Below, in pieces: positions 25,551-37,461 of a stretch of 64,000 nt of DNA. A program made the translations under genes and the position numbers. The stretch is from Steinernema hermaphroditum (taxonomy: Eukaryota; Nematoda; Chromadorea; Rhabditida; Steinernematidae): NCBI GenBank assembly GCA_030435675.1, contig CM059624.1, forward strand, positions 9,014,769 to 9,078,768, in the 5' to 3' direction. The notes beneath the pieces were generated by a model. It saw only the letters and a program-made list of their open reading frames with translations. It ran no database searches and was not told the origin of the DNA. How positions within the stretch are numbered: the first letter of the stretch is position 1; every line of letters begins with the position of its first letter.

Positions 25551-27878
25551 TCAGTCGGAGTGTTCTGTGTGCTCGGTGATCCTCGAGAGGTCCGCCGACG
25601 ACGCCTCGCTCGACGACTCCGACTCCGAGGTCTCCTCGTCGGAGGACGAAGAGCGTTCTTTCGAGCTCTTCGAGCTCGAGGACTTCAAGTAGTTGGAGGA
25701 CTCCGACTCGAAGTCGCTCTCGAGGTACGTCTCCTTCTTCGAGATGACGTGGGTCCCCTGAGTGCCCGCCGAGCTCCTCGAGCCCTGCGAGGCACTGGAC
25801 GCTCTCCGGGAGAGCGGCAGCGGGGGCATCAGAGAGGGGCGTACTCCACTTTCTCGGGCCTCGGAGAGCGCCGACTTAACCATTCGGTCGACGCGCTGCT
25901 TCTCCATGAGGATCATCTGCCGTTCGACGACGAGGGGCTGCCGGGAGACGCGGCTTTTCATCGCCTCGATCTCCCTACGGTAATCTTCAGTCTGCTCGGC
26001 CAGCGACGTCCTCTTCTCCGCTGCCATCTGCTCCGTGTTCCGCCAGGCCTCCGCACGGGTGAGTTTTCCTAGTTTCTGCTGCATCAAGTGGCTTTCCAGG
26101 GCGCGCTCCCTCCAGAACTCCTTCGACGCGTTCCTCACGCGCTCCGATTCCATCACCTTGCGTCTAGGGGATGCTGACATAAAGTTTCTCCGTGGGTGGC
26201 CTACCGTATCGCCTCGTTCCTAAGAAGGAGGGTCGTGTTGGCGCGGATCGGGACCTTTTCTGCGAGGTTCCCAAGGGAGACCGCCGATCTCAGAGGCACT
26301 CGAGCGAATTTCTCCGGGGTGTCGTTTTTGCACTGAAAGATGCCTTCTGAGCGGAGTCGCCTCTGGGTCCCTACGTGAGGCTCGTGCTCAGGTTTCTGCA
26401 CGAAGTGGAACGGTCTGACTACGGTAGGCGGCTTCCGACTCTTCGCACTCTGCATCCTCCGGTCCCACTTCTCGTGGATGGCCGCGAAGTCGGGAATCGA
26501 GGTCGAGCGCGCCCGCTTCGGCAGCTTCTCGGCGCACTTCGCATTGTGACGAATCCGGTGCACCACCGTCGATCTCGTGGCGTGGTCCTAGAACAACTTT
26601 CAGACGTTTACAGTCCTGCGCACTCACTATGATGCCCGTTGGAGGCCTCGACGACTTCAGAAGACGGATCGCCCGTTCCGCCTTCTCCGCTGCCCGCCTC
26701 TGGCTCCGGATCTCGTCTTCGATGGGGCGCGTGTAGGTGCTCAGGGGCACGTCCCTGGCCTTGAAGGGCTCCGGAGCAGGTGGCTCCTGGTCCCACAGCG
26801 ATAAGCCCTCGCTCAGGCACTTCCGGAGAGGGAATCCTAAGGTGCCATCCTCGTACAGACGATTAGAAGAGTACGAAAGGCGGCACTTCTGAAGCTCCTC
26901 TGCCACAATATACCGGACCACCTCTCACCTTTATAGGGAAGGTGCTAGTTGGATAATACGTCGACTGGGGCACCGGTCTCGCTTTGAACCTAGGGTCTCC
27001 GTATCCTCATCCATCAAGGGTGCACTTACCGTAGCTGCTTTCTGTCCTCCACCTTTAACATCTCCTCGCGCTCCTTCTCCGCCCTTAGTTCGTCGATTTT
27101 CTTCCTCTTCTCGATCTCCTGCGACTCGTCCCTGAATTGATGCAAGATGATTTTTCTCCCTTTCATCCACCCACCGTATGGTCATGAAGAAGGGCCTCGG
27201 TACCGTACTCTTCGGCCTCCATTCTCCCTTCTCGCTTTTCACCCTCTCGATCTCCCTTTTCTTCGTTATGGACACCGCGAGGTGCTCCTTATCTCTCCGC
27301 TGAGGCGCCTCGTCAGGCTCATCTTCTCTATCGAAGCCACGGCGCTCTTCGTAGAAGCCAGGGATACGATAGCCATTGCCTTCCCGGCTCCAACAGTGGC
27401 GCTCGGCCTCGCCGAGGCAGCACTTGCAGGGGCAACAGCCATCGTCGCCTTCGATGGGAATTGGATGCGCATCGTCTGGAAGCAGATGACCTAGTGGAGG
27501 ACAAGAAGGTAGAAGACGTCGGCGGTTTCGCCACTGCAGAACGGGTTTGAAGAGTTGTTTTTAAAAATGTTTGGTCGACAACTCAGACGGAAATTCCACA
27601 CCATTGCGTGTGAATCTGTATTTAGAACTGGATTCTCGGGTAGATTCAAGCCGTTTGATTCCCTCATCACAACAAGTACCTGACTCGAAGGCGAGGGGAT
27701 TGAAGCCGATCTCCTCGATGCGCCGCTGGGTCCTCTTCTGTTCCTCGCGGAGACGACCGATGCGTTCGAGGAACTCCTCCTCGGGCAAACAGCACCCGAT
27801 GAACTAAACCCGAAGATGAATCCAAAAAAAGGCGATTACCCGTCGCTCCAACGCTCTCAGATCGATCGCCTCGCGCAT
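25551..27878 (-). CDS. FAM161-like centrosomal/ciliary coiled-coil protein
   Basis: FAM161 proteins bind microtubules at centrioles and cilia. Starting at 27878 with MREAIDLRALERR, a 36-bp intron leads to PEEEFLERIGRLREEQKRTQ, then across a longer intron in frame to GHLLPDDAHPIPIEGDD. The diagnostic motif is KSTVPRPFFMTIR followed by charged DESQEIEKRKKIDELRAEK. Later come PFKARDVPLSTYTRPI, PDFAAIHEKWDRRM, and FARVPLRSAVSLG, the order seen in FAM161. A long charged helix (RKVMESERVRNASKEFWRER) and an acidic Ser-rich tail end at 25551. One exon junction near 26930 does not join cleanly in my model. The start lies 155 bp after the ShKT gene stop on the same strand, operon-like spacing. The family call is from motif similarity only. 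Confidence 0.6.
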
Positions 27879-28033
27879 CGGCCCTCGCCGCTATACGACA
27901 AACCAAGAAGGAGCAGGAGTGACCACCGGGGCGTCGCAATCGACGTTGCCATGGGGACCCGCCGGCCGGACACGAGGTTTCGATGGATTTATTAATTGGG
28001 CACGAACAAACGGTGCCCGAGGGCGCTTTTCAT

Positions 28034-28442
28034 TCACAGGGCGGGGGCAGCCTGTCCACGGTGTAGAGGGCGTCGTTACAGTACCCACATGACTGGCGAC
28101 AGAGGCGGATGGCGAACTCGGCGTCCGAGCAAGAGAACTTCCCGATGCCGTCCGTCTTGAATTTGCGGCAGAAGACGATCGAGCGCTTGTCACGGCAGAA
28201 CTGCGGCGCTTTGAAGAGGGGCCGCGCGTTCTCCGGGTGGATCTTGTCTGCAATCGGGCTAGAGGGAGCGGTGCACGGTAGCCTACTGTGCTCGATGTAG
28301 CTGCGGCACTGGGAGCAGCAGTTCATGTGGAAGTCGTGGTCGTTGAGGCAGCGCTTCTCGAAAAGCGCAGCCTGTGTCTTCCGGATCGCCTGGCACGCGA
28401 TCTCCCCTAAACGGTCTCGGCAGCAGGGGAGGGCGGCGACGT
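28034..28442 (-). CDS. ShKT-type cysteine-rich domain protein (5' end not found)
   Basis: Two exons are visible. The first begins after acceptor GTTGCAG (28443-28449) with LPCCRDRLGEIACQAIRKT and ends at YIEHS; the second runs from DKIHPENARP to PPPCE and the stop. Each carries a six-cysteine block of ShKT type, the clearer being CRDKRSIVFC to CRQSCGYC. In nematodes this module is a common extracellular domain of enzymes and secreted proteins, and nothing here argues for a venom role. A signal-peptide exon must lie upstream, but I could not identify it between 28450 and 29600. Confidence 0.6.
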
Positions 28443-29649
28443 CTGCAACAAGGGGCTTCAGAAAGTCCCTCGAAAGGGCCTAAGAGGGCCAGGGAGGGGC
28501 AAACAATCGGTTCGTTGTTGAATTAATCCGAGTCATCGAAACGGGTAATTAATCCTGCGCACGATCTCCTCTCCATTGTGGTCGCCGCCGACCGGTCGGA
28601 ATCCTTCGCGTTGCATAGGGGCACCACGGAGCCTGGGGCTGCAGCCGCAGGCTACGAGCCTGTGATGATCCGAGGCTCTTTATTTGTGCTTCCTTCTGGT
28701 CGAAAACACGATTTGGAATTCGAGAAACGGGCCCTCTTTCACTGTCACTATAGTCCCTTTTTCGGGAACTTCTTTCGCAGTCCTCTGTGACATCCCATAA
28801 ATTTGGCGATCTCTGTAAATCTCGCCTAACAACTCCGTCGGCGACAGTTCCACGGAAGGCCTCCCATAAATCATCTCCTCGACGTCCCTTTTTGCTTCTG
28901 CGGCGGCTTCTCCCCTCCTCCCCCAGCTGTCAAGAAGAATTCTCTGCAGAGTCGGCGGCCGCCTTTCGTCGGCGCCCTCCGCGTATATGATCTGATAATC
29001 TTCTCCGCGCCAACCTGTCCACAGCCCCGATTGACTCGCACCCGTCTCCGCAATTATTCTTTGACCCAAATTAGTCGCCGACGGTCGCTCCCCAGGAGCC
29101 TCGTCTTCCGGACGGCCTCTGTTTGCCCTCCGGAACCGGACCCTCTACCGCGGGCGTTGTTTGTTTTTGCCGACGAAAGTCGTCCTTCCCTTGTCGCGAC
29201 AGGACCCCTCGAGGAACCCGAGTAAACAGAGATTCTCGGTGTTCCGAGGAAACCGTTTCCCGGGCCAATCTAGGCCAGTACACTTTCGCTGCGCCCCCTT
29301 TCGCCTTATCACAACTTTTCTCCGTTTTCAGGGTCACATTACACACTTTTTATTCCAAAAGTGTCGCGAGGGCTCTTTGTTTGCATTCCGCCACTTTTTT
29401 CGGATTCTCCGCGCACGCCTAACCACGATTGCGGCCCCGGCTGCCCCCTTATCATCTCCCACATCTGATCGCCTTATCTCAAAACAAATCTGATCTCCGC
29501 ATTTACATAATCTCATCGATTCCCTTCCTTCCTCCGCCAGACACGAAACGTTTCTCGCGGTGGCTACTCCTGCACCTGTCCTCAGGGTCACATTTCGGCC
29601 CGTCGGGATGCAAGACGACGCTGCCAGATGACGTAACGTTTCGTTGCAG
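28443..29649. other. Intergenic stretch before chw-1
   Basis: C/T-rich on the plus strand with no convincing frame. It should contain the promoters of two divergent genes. TTGCAG directly abuts the chw-1 ATG, so the exon start there is probably a trans-splice acceptor. Confidence 0.4.
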
Positions 29650-30816
29650 ATGGGCATCGGGACGAACTTCGAGGCCGACGACCCGCGCGTCCTGAAATGC
29701 GTCCTCGTCGGCGACGCCGCAGCCGGCAAGACGTCGCTCATCGTCTCCTACACCACCAACAGCTGGAACCCGCACTACGTGCCCACCGCCTTCGACAACT
29801 ACTCAGGTACGGTCGCCAGTGTACAGCCCTCACTGACTCCTTACTGTAGTGCTCGTGCAAGTGGACCAGAAGCCGATCCGACTCGAGCTATCGGACACAG
29901 CGGGACAGGTGAGTGGGGGACTTACTGTAGTTGTGGGTGATGCGCGCATGAGGTCCCATCTTGGGGGCCAACGTCGAGCGGCTGGGGAACAGCTCGCTCA
30001 GGTGGAACAGCTCGCTCACGCTCACACTGGAACGGAGAAGTTAGGGCTGTGCTTTAGAGTGGTACTCACTTGTGGTGTATCCTCGCGAAGGACTGACTCT
30101 GGACGGTCGAAGAAAGGGCCACAAGGAGGGACAGGACGAGTTCGGGGACCGCCATGGTCAGGGTAGACTCTCGACCAAAAGGCGCCCCTTAAATCAGCCT
30201 CTTTTGATTGCGTGAATGTCACCACGAGGTGACATCTGAAAGGGCGCGCGCAGGTCAACAAAAGGACCCTTAGAGGCGCCTCCGTTTCAGTCCGAATTCG
30301 ACTCCCTCCGGCCCTTCAGCTACCCCGACTCCGACGTTTTTTTGCTCTGCTTCAACGTGATGCGGCCCGCGTCCCTTCGTTCCATCGCCGACCACTGGAT
30401 CCCCGAGATCTCGCGCTCCTCTCCCAACACTCCAGGTGGGTCGCCGCCCCTTCCGAGGCCCGAATCCTTGCAGTTATCCTCGTGGGCACCCACAGCGACC
30501 TCCGCACGAATGTCAACGAGCTCATGAAACTCTCGCGTGTCGGAGAACGTCCCGTTCCCGAGTCCAAGGGCCGGATGCTCGCCGAGGAGCTCCACAGCGA
30601 CTACATCGAGTGCTCAGCCCTCACCCAGCACAATCTGAAGGAGGTATACCGTACTCCTTTTGGCAGCAGATAACTCCCGCCTAGGTCTTCGATCGTGCCA
30701 TCATCGCTGCGCTGAGCGGGAAGACGCAAACGCGGGCCACGAAGACCTCCGAGAAGAAGTCGTCCTTCACAGAGGGCTTCCGAAGACTCATCTCGATGAC
30801 CAAAAAGCTCCTGTAG
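29650..30816 (+). CDS. chw-1: Chp/Wrch-type Rho GTPase CHW-1
   Basis: Atypical Rho-family GTPase of the RhoU/RhoV group, implicated in C. elegans in polarity downstream of Wnt receptors. Exons give [14 protein letters not shown] (P-loop), [15 protein letters not shown] (switch I), LSDTAGQ joined across a 350-bp intron to [12 protein letters not shown] (switch II), [21 protein letters not shown] (TKxD-equivalent) and ECSAL (SAK-equivalent). The P-loop residue equal to Gly12 of Ras is Ala, while the catalytic Gln61 equivalent is present; I recall the same Ala in C. elegans CHW-1. The C-terminus ends ISMTKKLL with basic residues but no CAAX or Cys. AATAAA lies 160 bp downstream. Confidence 0.88.
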
Positions 30817-30975
30817 CCCCTACCGTATCCCACTTTTCATTGTGATCTCGTCCCCACCGTACCACTCCCCATCGACTATGTCTGCCACTGTATACGCGGT
30901 TCCCCTCTCTGTACCTTCTGACGATCGTAATGCACCTGTGATGCCCTCGCCCAGTCACTTGCTCGGAGTGCTTTC

Positions 30976-30981
30976 AATAAA
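30976..30981 (+). terminator. Poly(A) signal AATAAA, chw-1
   Basis: Canonical hexamer 160 bp after the chw-1 stop and before the sti-1 acceptor. Confidence 0.5.
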
Positions 30982-31215
30982 TTTTGTTATGTGACGCGGT
31001 CCCGGCACGATGTGCCTGTAGTATAAGAAACGAGCGATGTCTGGAAAGATCTCGAATGCCGCGGGGGTGTCGCGACTTCACTTTTCGAAACGTTTCAGCC
31101 TGCCCGGTTTTTTGCAACAAAAGGCGACTTTGTTTATGGGCTGTGGCACTGTTCGTGAGGGTTCGCTATGCTTGTGCGCGTTATGCATTGCGTTCTTCCT
31201 GCTTGAGTGATGGGT

Positions 31216-31225
31216 CACATTTCAG
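31216..31225 (+). promoter_or_regulatory. Likely spliced-leader acceptor for sti-1
   Basis: CACATTTCAG is followed by a 14-base leader and the sti-1 ATG; there is no upstream coding exon. Confidence 0.55.
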
Positions 31226-31239
31226 AATTGATAGTCACA

Positions 31240-32348
31240 ATGTCCGAGAAGGCTCTTGAATTCAAGCAGATCGGCAACGAGCACTACAAGAAGCGGGAAT
31301 TCGAAGCGGCCCTGGAGAACTATGAGAAGGCCATCGAGTTCGATCCCGTGAACATGACTTTCTACTCGAACGTTGCCGGTGAGTGCTCGTTTTTCGTACT
31401 CATTACTTCTTTGACACTACTTTTTCAGCTGTGCTTTTCGAGCAGAAGAAGTACGACGAATGCATAGAAAAGTGCCTAAAGGCGGTCGAGATTGGACGTG
31501 AAAGCCGTGCTGACTACACGCTCATCGCGAAAGCATTCGCGCGTATCGGAAACGCATACGTTAAGAAGGATGACATTAAGGAAGCTCTGCACTACTTCGG
31601 AAAGTCCCTTTCCGAGCATCGTGACCCTGTATGCACATTTGAAGCATATGGCGCAGTTGCATGGCCTCGATTGTTTAGGAACTCGTCAAGAAGCAAAAGC
31701 AGCTCGAGAAGGAATTGAAGGAGCGTGAACGTCTAGCCTACATCAACCCTGAATTGGCTGAAGAGGAGAAGGTCAAGGGAAACGAGAGCTTTAAGAAGGG
31801 CGACTACCCTACGGCCATGAAGCACTACAATGAGGCCGTAAAGCGAAACCCTGACAACGCCGTTCTCTACTCGAACCGTGCTGCTTGTTTCACGAAGTTG
31901 ATGGAGTTCTCACGTGCTATCGAGGACTGCGATACTTGCATCAAGAAGGACCCTAAATTCAGTACGCTGATGTTACATATTACCATCCATACAATAATAT
32001 ATTTCAGTCAAAGCCTACATTCGGAAAGGAGCTGCGTTGATTGCCACGCACGAGTATGGCAAAGCCCAGAAGGCGTACGAGGACGCCCTGCTCATCGATC
32101 CCAACAACGCCGAGGCCCTGGCTGGTGTCCGGCAGTGCTACCAGAACAACGACGAATCTCCGGAAAAGGCGCGTGAACGGGCGATGCAGGACCCCGAAAT
32201 TCAAGAGATCCTCCGTGATCCCTCGATGCGTCTGATGCTCGAACAAATGAGCCAAGATCCAGGAGCCGTGCGCGAGCATCTCCAAAACCCCGAAGTTATG
32301 ACCAAGTTGATGAAGCTGCGCAACGCTGGAATCATTCAGATGCGTTAA
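31240..32348 (+). CDS. sti-1: Hsp70/Hsp90 co-chaperone STI-1 (Hop)
   Basis: Adaptor that links Hsp70 and Hsp90 through TPR domains. The protein begins [18 protein letters not shown] and continues through six TPR motifs in two blocks: [18 protein letters not shown] up to the [19 protein letters not shown] region, then [38 protein letters not shown] and [19 protein letters not shown]. The DP2-type tail [18 protein letters not shown] ends AGIIQMR. As in C. elegans STI-1 the first TPR block of vertebrate Hop and its DP1 are absent, so the short length is normal. Introns are about 45-60 bp. PP5, another Hsp90 TPR partner, is encoded at the right end of the window. Confidence 0.95.
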
Positions 32349-32757
32349 GTACTTTAACCGTTTTATTTCTCCTGACCGGTTGTTTTATAATGTTTCATAT
32401 AAATTCGCTTATGAGTATCTTTTTTGGATGTTGTCTTTTGGGAGAGTGCACGTTGAAGCCCACATGGATGATTAGGACAGGTGCTTTGTTTGAGGTTTGG
32501 GCAGAAGACGATTATACACAAACGTGATGCGTATGATTCAAATTGGGAAGTTAACCGCCACTTCCACCAGCACCTTCGTGGAGACGTTTCCCTCGTCTCC
32601 CGCCCTCCCTGAACATAGGGCTGTTCCCTCCGCGGCGGCAGTCGTCATAACCTCCAACCGATCGTGTGCTGACTCTGATTTGTGTGTGTCTCGTGGTCTT
32701 ATCACAGACCGCAGACGTCCTCCCGGGGGCTGCGCTTTTCATTCCTGATCGCCCCCG

Positions 32758-35700
32758 ATGGACGACCGGTCCATCTTCCATGCGCTGAGGCGCCGCTTCC
32801 TGGCCCTTCTTCTCTCCCTTCTCCGACGGGTTTTGGGGAAGCCTGACGACTTCTCCGTCGGAATCCATGAGCTCTGGAGGGGGGCGCGCCCTTCGAGGCA
32901 CCACGAAGCTCTCGAGCAGCTGGACCCCAGCGCCTCGTTCGTCTTCGAAGGCTCCGACGCTGATGGACGATTTTTCTTTGTCGACCTCAGGCTCGACGGT
33001 GATTTTGCATCCGCTTTCGTCGTCTTCCGCGTTGATGGCAACATTTTCGTGTCCGAAGAGTCCAGGAGCAGGGTGCGCAGAAGCAGATCTGCGATCAGAA
33101 TCGGGATTCTGCATCTTGAGTGTCGCCATCCCCTCCGGATGTGGCGCCTCCAAGTTCGGGGAACCATGAAGTGAGTTACCGTAACCTGCAGGATTTTGTG
33201 GCCTGTCTCCGGAGAAGATCTGATTAATCTTCGAATCCCTTAAGATCGCCCACGAGCAAAGAGGAAAGATTTGTGAAACTGAGCGGATGGTGGGGACCCA
33301 CGGGAGTCCCCTGCCACTCCTTCGCCGACTTGGATCCCACACACAGCGCCGAAGGGTTAGACAGAGTGACCCTTTTGGAAGCAGCGGAGGCGTACAGAAG
33401 GTACTCATAGAAACGGCGCCTTCTGAAATCCATTTCGCAGAGCCCTAAGCATCAAAGACTTCGTGCACTTCGGGGAGTTCCGATGTCACTTTGAGGAGCG
33501 CGAGTTCTTTCTGAGAGGAGTCCGCATCCGCCAATTCCCCGGAGCCGGCGACGCCGACCTGAGAAACCTCTTCTCATGCTATTTCGAGGTACGGTAGTCG
33601 AGGTTCCCTTCTGAAGAAGTGTCCTAGAACGGCGACCGGGTCTTCTTCCACCACTCGGAGCATCTCGACCCCGGCTTCTGCCTTGAGGGCGGCCACTTCT
33701 TTGGCGCCGATCTCTTGACCCACCGGCTGCGGACTTTCGACGCTGATGTGCTCTTCGACGATGACATCGAGGATGGCATCTCGTTCTCCAGCGGTATCCC
33801 CCGGAGATGCGCGGCAGAGGTTTCGATTTCCTCCTTTAGGACCACACGGGAAGAGGGTCTTCCGAGTCTCAAAGGGGGACCATCTGAGGTTCTTCTACGA
33901 GAGAGCAGATGGAACAAGGGTTACGGTAAGGCGGATGCTGTTGGAGCACGAAGCGAAGGGCTCCAGGGGATTCGGGCTGATCATCAACGAGTTAGCACCG
34001 ACGGAGAAGAGGTCGAGGGCGCTCGGCGACGAGGAAGAAGTCCTCAAGGACCACCAAGCCACAGCGGAGGCCAGGAAGAAGACAGTGGTGGCCCTCGGAG
34101 ATCGGGACTGCGAGGACCCGAGCTCCGCCGGCGGAAAGGGAGCAAATCTCGCGAAGCTGACGAGGATAGGAGAGCACTTCGAGGTGCCTAAGGGTTGCGT
34201 GGTTACGATAGCGGCCTTTGAAAAGCACTTGAAGGCGAACAGAGACCTGAAGGAGGAAATCAGGAAATTGGACGAAAAGTGGGTCGCGAAGGTGAAGACA
34301 AGGCTGATACCGTATTCTTTTAGCCAGAAGGGAACTTCGCTGGACGAAGCGGTCGGAAGGTAAGCACCCCGAAGGAGACCGTCTCCAAGGAGGTTTTGCA
34401 GAATCTCCGAAGAATTCGATCGCACCGAGCTCCAGGATGACCTCCGCAGGGAGATTTCGATCCGGCTAGCGTCTATCTTTGGGGACTTCGACGAGGTCCG
34501 CTTCGCCGTCCGTTCGTCGGCGGTGGGCGAAGACGGCGCGGAGTTGTCTTCTGCGGGCCAGATGGAGACGTACCTTAACGTGACCGGGCTGCACGAGGTA
34601 GAGGCACGTGCTCGGACTGTAAATGGCCAGTTTGCAGATCGCGAGGAGCGTCGTCGAGTGCTGGAAGTCGAACTTCAGGAGAGAGGCGCTCTCCTACAGA
34701 CGGTGGGCGACTCAAGAGTGCTCTTATATCTTCTGTCCCAGGCAGTACGGTCAGGTTCTGAACCCCCCGATGGCGGTGGTCATCCAGGAGATGGTGGACG
34801 GCGGCATCGCCGGGGTCCTCTTCACGAACCACCCCGTCAGCGGCGATCCCGATTTGATGGTCCTGAATGTGGTGAAGGGGATCGGAGAGGACCTCGTGGC
34901 GGGACGCGTCACTCCCACGGAGATCGTCCTGAGCAAAAAGCTGGAAGTCATCAGCATGGTGGGAAGTCAGGGTCAGCGGGTGCTCATGTGGGCCTCTAGG
35001 ATCACGCGGATACAGTAGCCGAAGAGCAGGCAAAGAAGATTGGGGAAGTGGGGCTGCACCTGGAGAGACGGCTCGGGAACCCTCAGGACATCGAGTTCGT
35101 CGTCAAAGGCGATCGGCTTTTTACCGTCCAGGTACGCACTACTCCTGTATGCACGCCTAACCTGCTTTCAGTCCCGCGACATCACGAACCTCGACCTCGA
35201 GACTCGATGGGAGCTGCTCCACGAGTTCGACACTCCTCTTCTCTCGGACCAGGAGCTCATCACCAGGGCCAACGTGGGGTAGGTGCAAGGATGCTGAACT
35301 CCCCTAACTGGCGCTCCAGGGAAGTACTTCCCAACGCGATGACGCCTCTCTCCATCACCGCCGCCCTCGAGACCTACGAACTCGGCATCAGGGTACGTGG
35401 CAGGATCCAGTCCCCGGAAGGAACTTATTTAAGGCTTCCATGGAGGTCATCGAGGGAGGCGACCGTCTCCGATACCCCTGCTTCGTCGCCACGGCGATGT
35501 ACCGCCAGAAGAACTTCATGAACCTCACCGACGTAGGCGTGCAGGGGTGCGCTTTCCACAGGATTTCTTTAGATGTACTTGAAGGGATGGAAGTCCGTGG
35601 AGAAGAACCCGATCTTCGAGTTCAACCTGGCCGGCACTCGCATCTTCACGGAGGAGATGTTCCTCATCGGGAAGCAGCGCTACCCTGCCATCAGCGACTA

Positions 35701-37438
35701 CCGTCTCTTGAAGCAGCTCCTGAGGGGCCTCAAGGTTAGGCGCGCACTCATCCTCTGGAAGAGCCTCTTGTAGTTGATGCTCTTCGATTCGTACCGTCGG
35801 CTGAACAATGCCAAGAGCCGCGTGGCGAACACACCCCTGGCCGAGATCGACATGGACGTGAAGGAGCTCCTAGACCTGGCGCACACACAGAGGGACATCC
35901 TCGTTGAGGTACGGTAGCCATCGAGAAGCTCTTTCAGTTGTATTCAGACGGTAGCGGACCACACGATAGAGTCCGTCTTCTCCTCCTTCACCTACCACTT
36001 CGTCGCGAGTCTACTCCGCGGATCTTCAGGTGGGTGCGGTTGGGTCCCGAAGCGATCGGCGGTTTCAGAGGGTGAGCTGAGTCCCGAAACGCTCTCCGAC
36101 ATCGCGACGGTCTACTCGGCGTCGAAGAACGCCGTCATTAGCGCCGACGTCCCCACGTCTCTCGAGGTCCGCTCGCCTACCGTAACCATCAGACAGAGCA
36201 TTTCCAGAATATCGCCAAGCAGATGATTGAAGAGAAGCTTTCTGAGGAGTTCGAAACGATCGAAGACGACTCGGAGGCCCTCCAGTGGCTCCAGGATAGG
36301 AGTGAGGGGCGGACGGCCGGGATGGTCGCCGAGTTCCTGGAGAGTCACGGTCACCGAGGATTCAACGAACTCGATATCGGAGGTGTCACCTGGGGACGGA
36401 ACCCCGCCCAACTGGCGCAGACTTTGAAGGTGGGTACAGTAGAGGGGCAAAGAAGAACAAGCCTGGAGGCGTCACACTCTCCAAGTCGCAACAGCCAGCT
36501 TTAGGCAATGCTGTCGAATCCAAGTTCGCATGTGAAGGAAGCGCCGGGTGACGTGGACTCCATAATCGAGAAGCTGAACTGCACGGCCACAGGCATCAAA
36601 AGGTGCCATTCACGGTCTTTCCAAGCTGATCCTTTTCCAGAAGAGTGCTCATGTTCTTCATCCGCGAGGCGCACCGCGGCGTCGAGTTCCGCGAGGCGGC
36701 CAAGAACCTCCTTGTCAAGGCCACGGACAACCTTCGGGAGACGCTTCTTCTCGTGGGCCAGAAACTCCACGGACAGGTCCCTCGCAGCCCCCTCCCTTGA
36801 ACCTCCCTTCTTTAGAATATGCTCCCCGATCCTCGCCTAATTCTCTTCTTTACCCTCAGGGAGGTCGCCGAATACGTCGAAACGCGCTCTGCGCGCATAA
36901 TCACCAGGTTAGACCTGTAGCATCTCTTCTTTTCCACTCCTTCCGTTAGGGCCCACAAGCGAGAGAAGTTGCTTTCCGCGCAGGACGCCGAGGATTACTC
37001 CCTGATGTACATCGGACGACCTTCTCCTAAGGAGAAGAAAGTTGATTTGGCGGCAGGAACCCGTCTTCTCGGGACTCCTGTGTGCCAGGGAGTGGTGAGG
37101 GGGAAGGCGCGCGTCGCCAGGAATCTTGAGGAGGCCAGGGACACGCAGCCAGGTGAGATTCTGATCACGAAGTACACGGATATCGCCTGGTCGCCCCTCT
37201 TCCCCCTCATCCGGGGACTCGTCACCGAGATCGGAGGCCTTCTCTCCCATGGTGAGTGCGCAGACGTAGTCTCCCTGAAAGGTCCCTTTCAGGCTCCGTT
37301 GTGGCCAGGGAGTACGGTCTTCCGAGTCTGATCGCCGTTAAGAGCGCGACGGACTTCTTCCGGACGGGCGACGAGGTTCTCCTCGACTCTCGAAGCGGAT
37401 TCGTCGCCCGCGCGGCCAAGGAGGAAAAGTGTTCGTGA
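32758..37438 (+). CDS. PEP-synthase-like / rifampin-phosphotransferase-like phosphotransferase
   Basis: Large multi-exon gene with about 15 short introns. An animal-type N-terminal region (for example GWWGPTGVPCHSFADLDP, HFGEFRCHFEEREFF) precedes an ATP-grasp PPDK-N domain starting ALGDRDCEDPSSAGGKGANL and containing VRFAVRSSAVGED and VIQEMVDGGIAGVLFTNHP. A long middle region follows. Near the end is the phosphohistidine swivel domain with LITKYTDIAWSPLFP and GGLLSHGSVVAREYGLPSLI, the His being the phosphate carrier. The protein stops about 40 residues after this His, so the C-terminal PEP/pyruvate-binding barrel of true PEP synthase is absent. The domain order instead matches rifampin phosphotransferases. 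Substrate is unknown. The start at 32758 is the first ATG of an open exon and is tentative. Confidence 0.82.
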
Positions 37439-37461
37439 TAGAAATTTTGTTGCAAAAAAAG

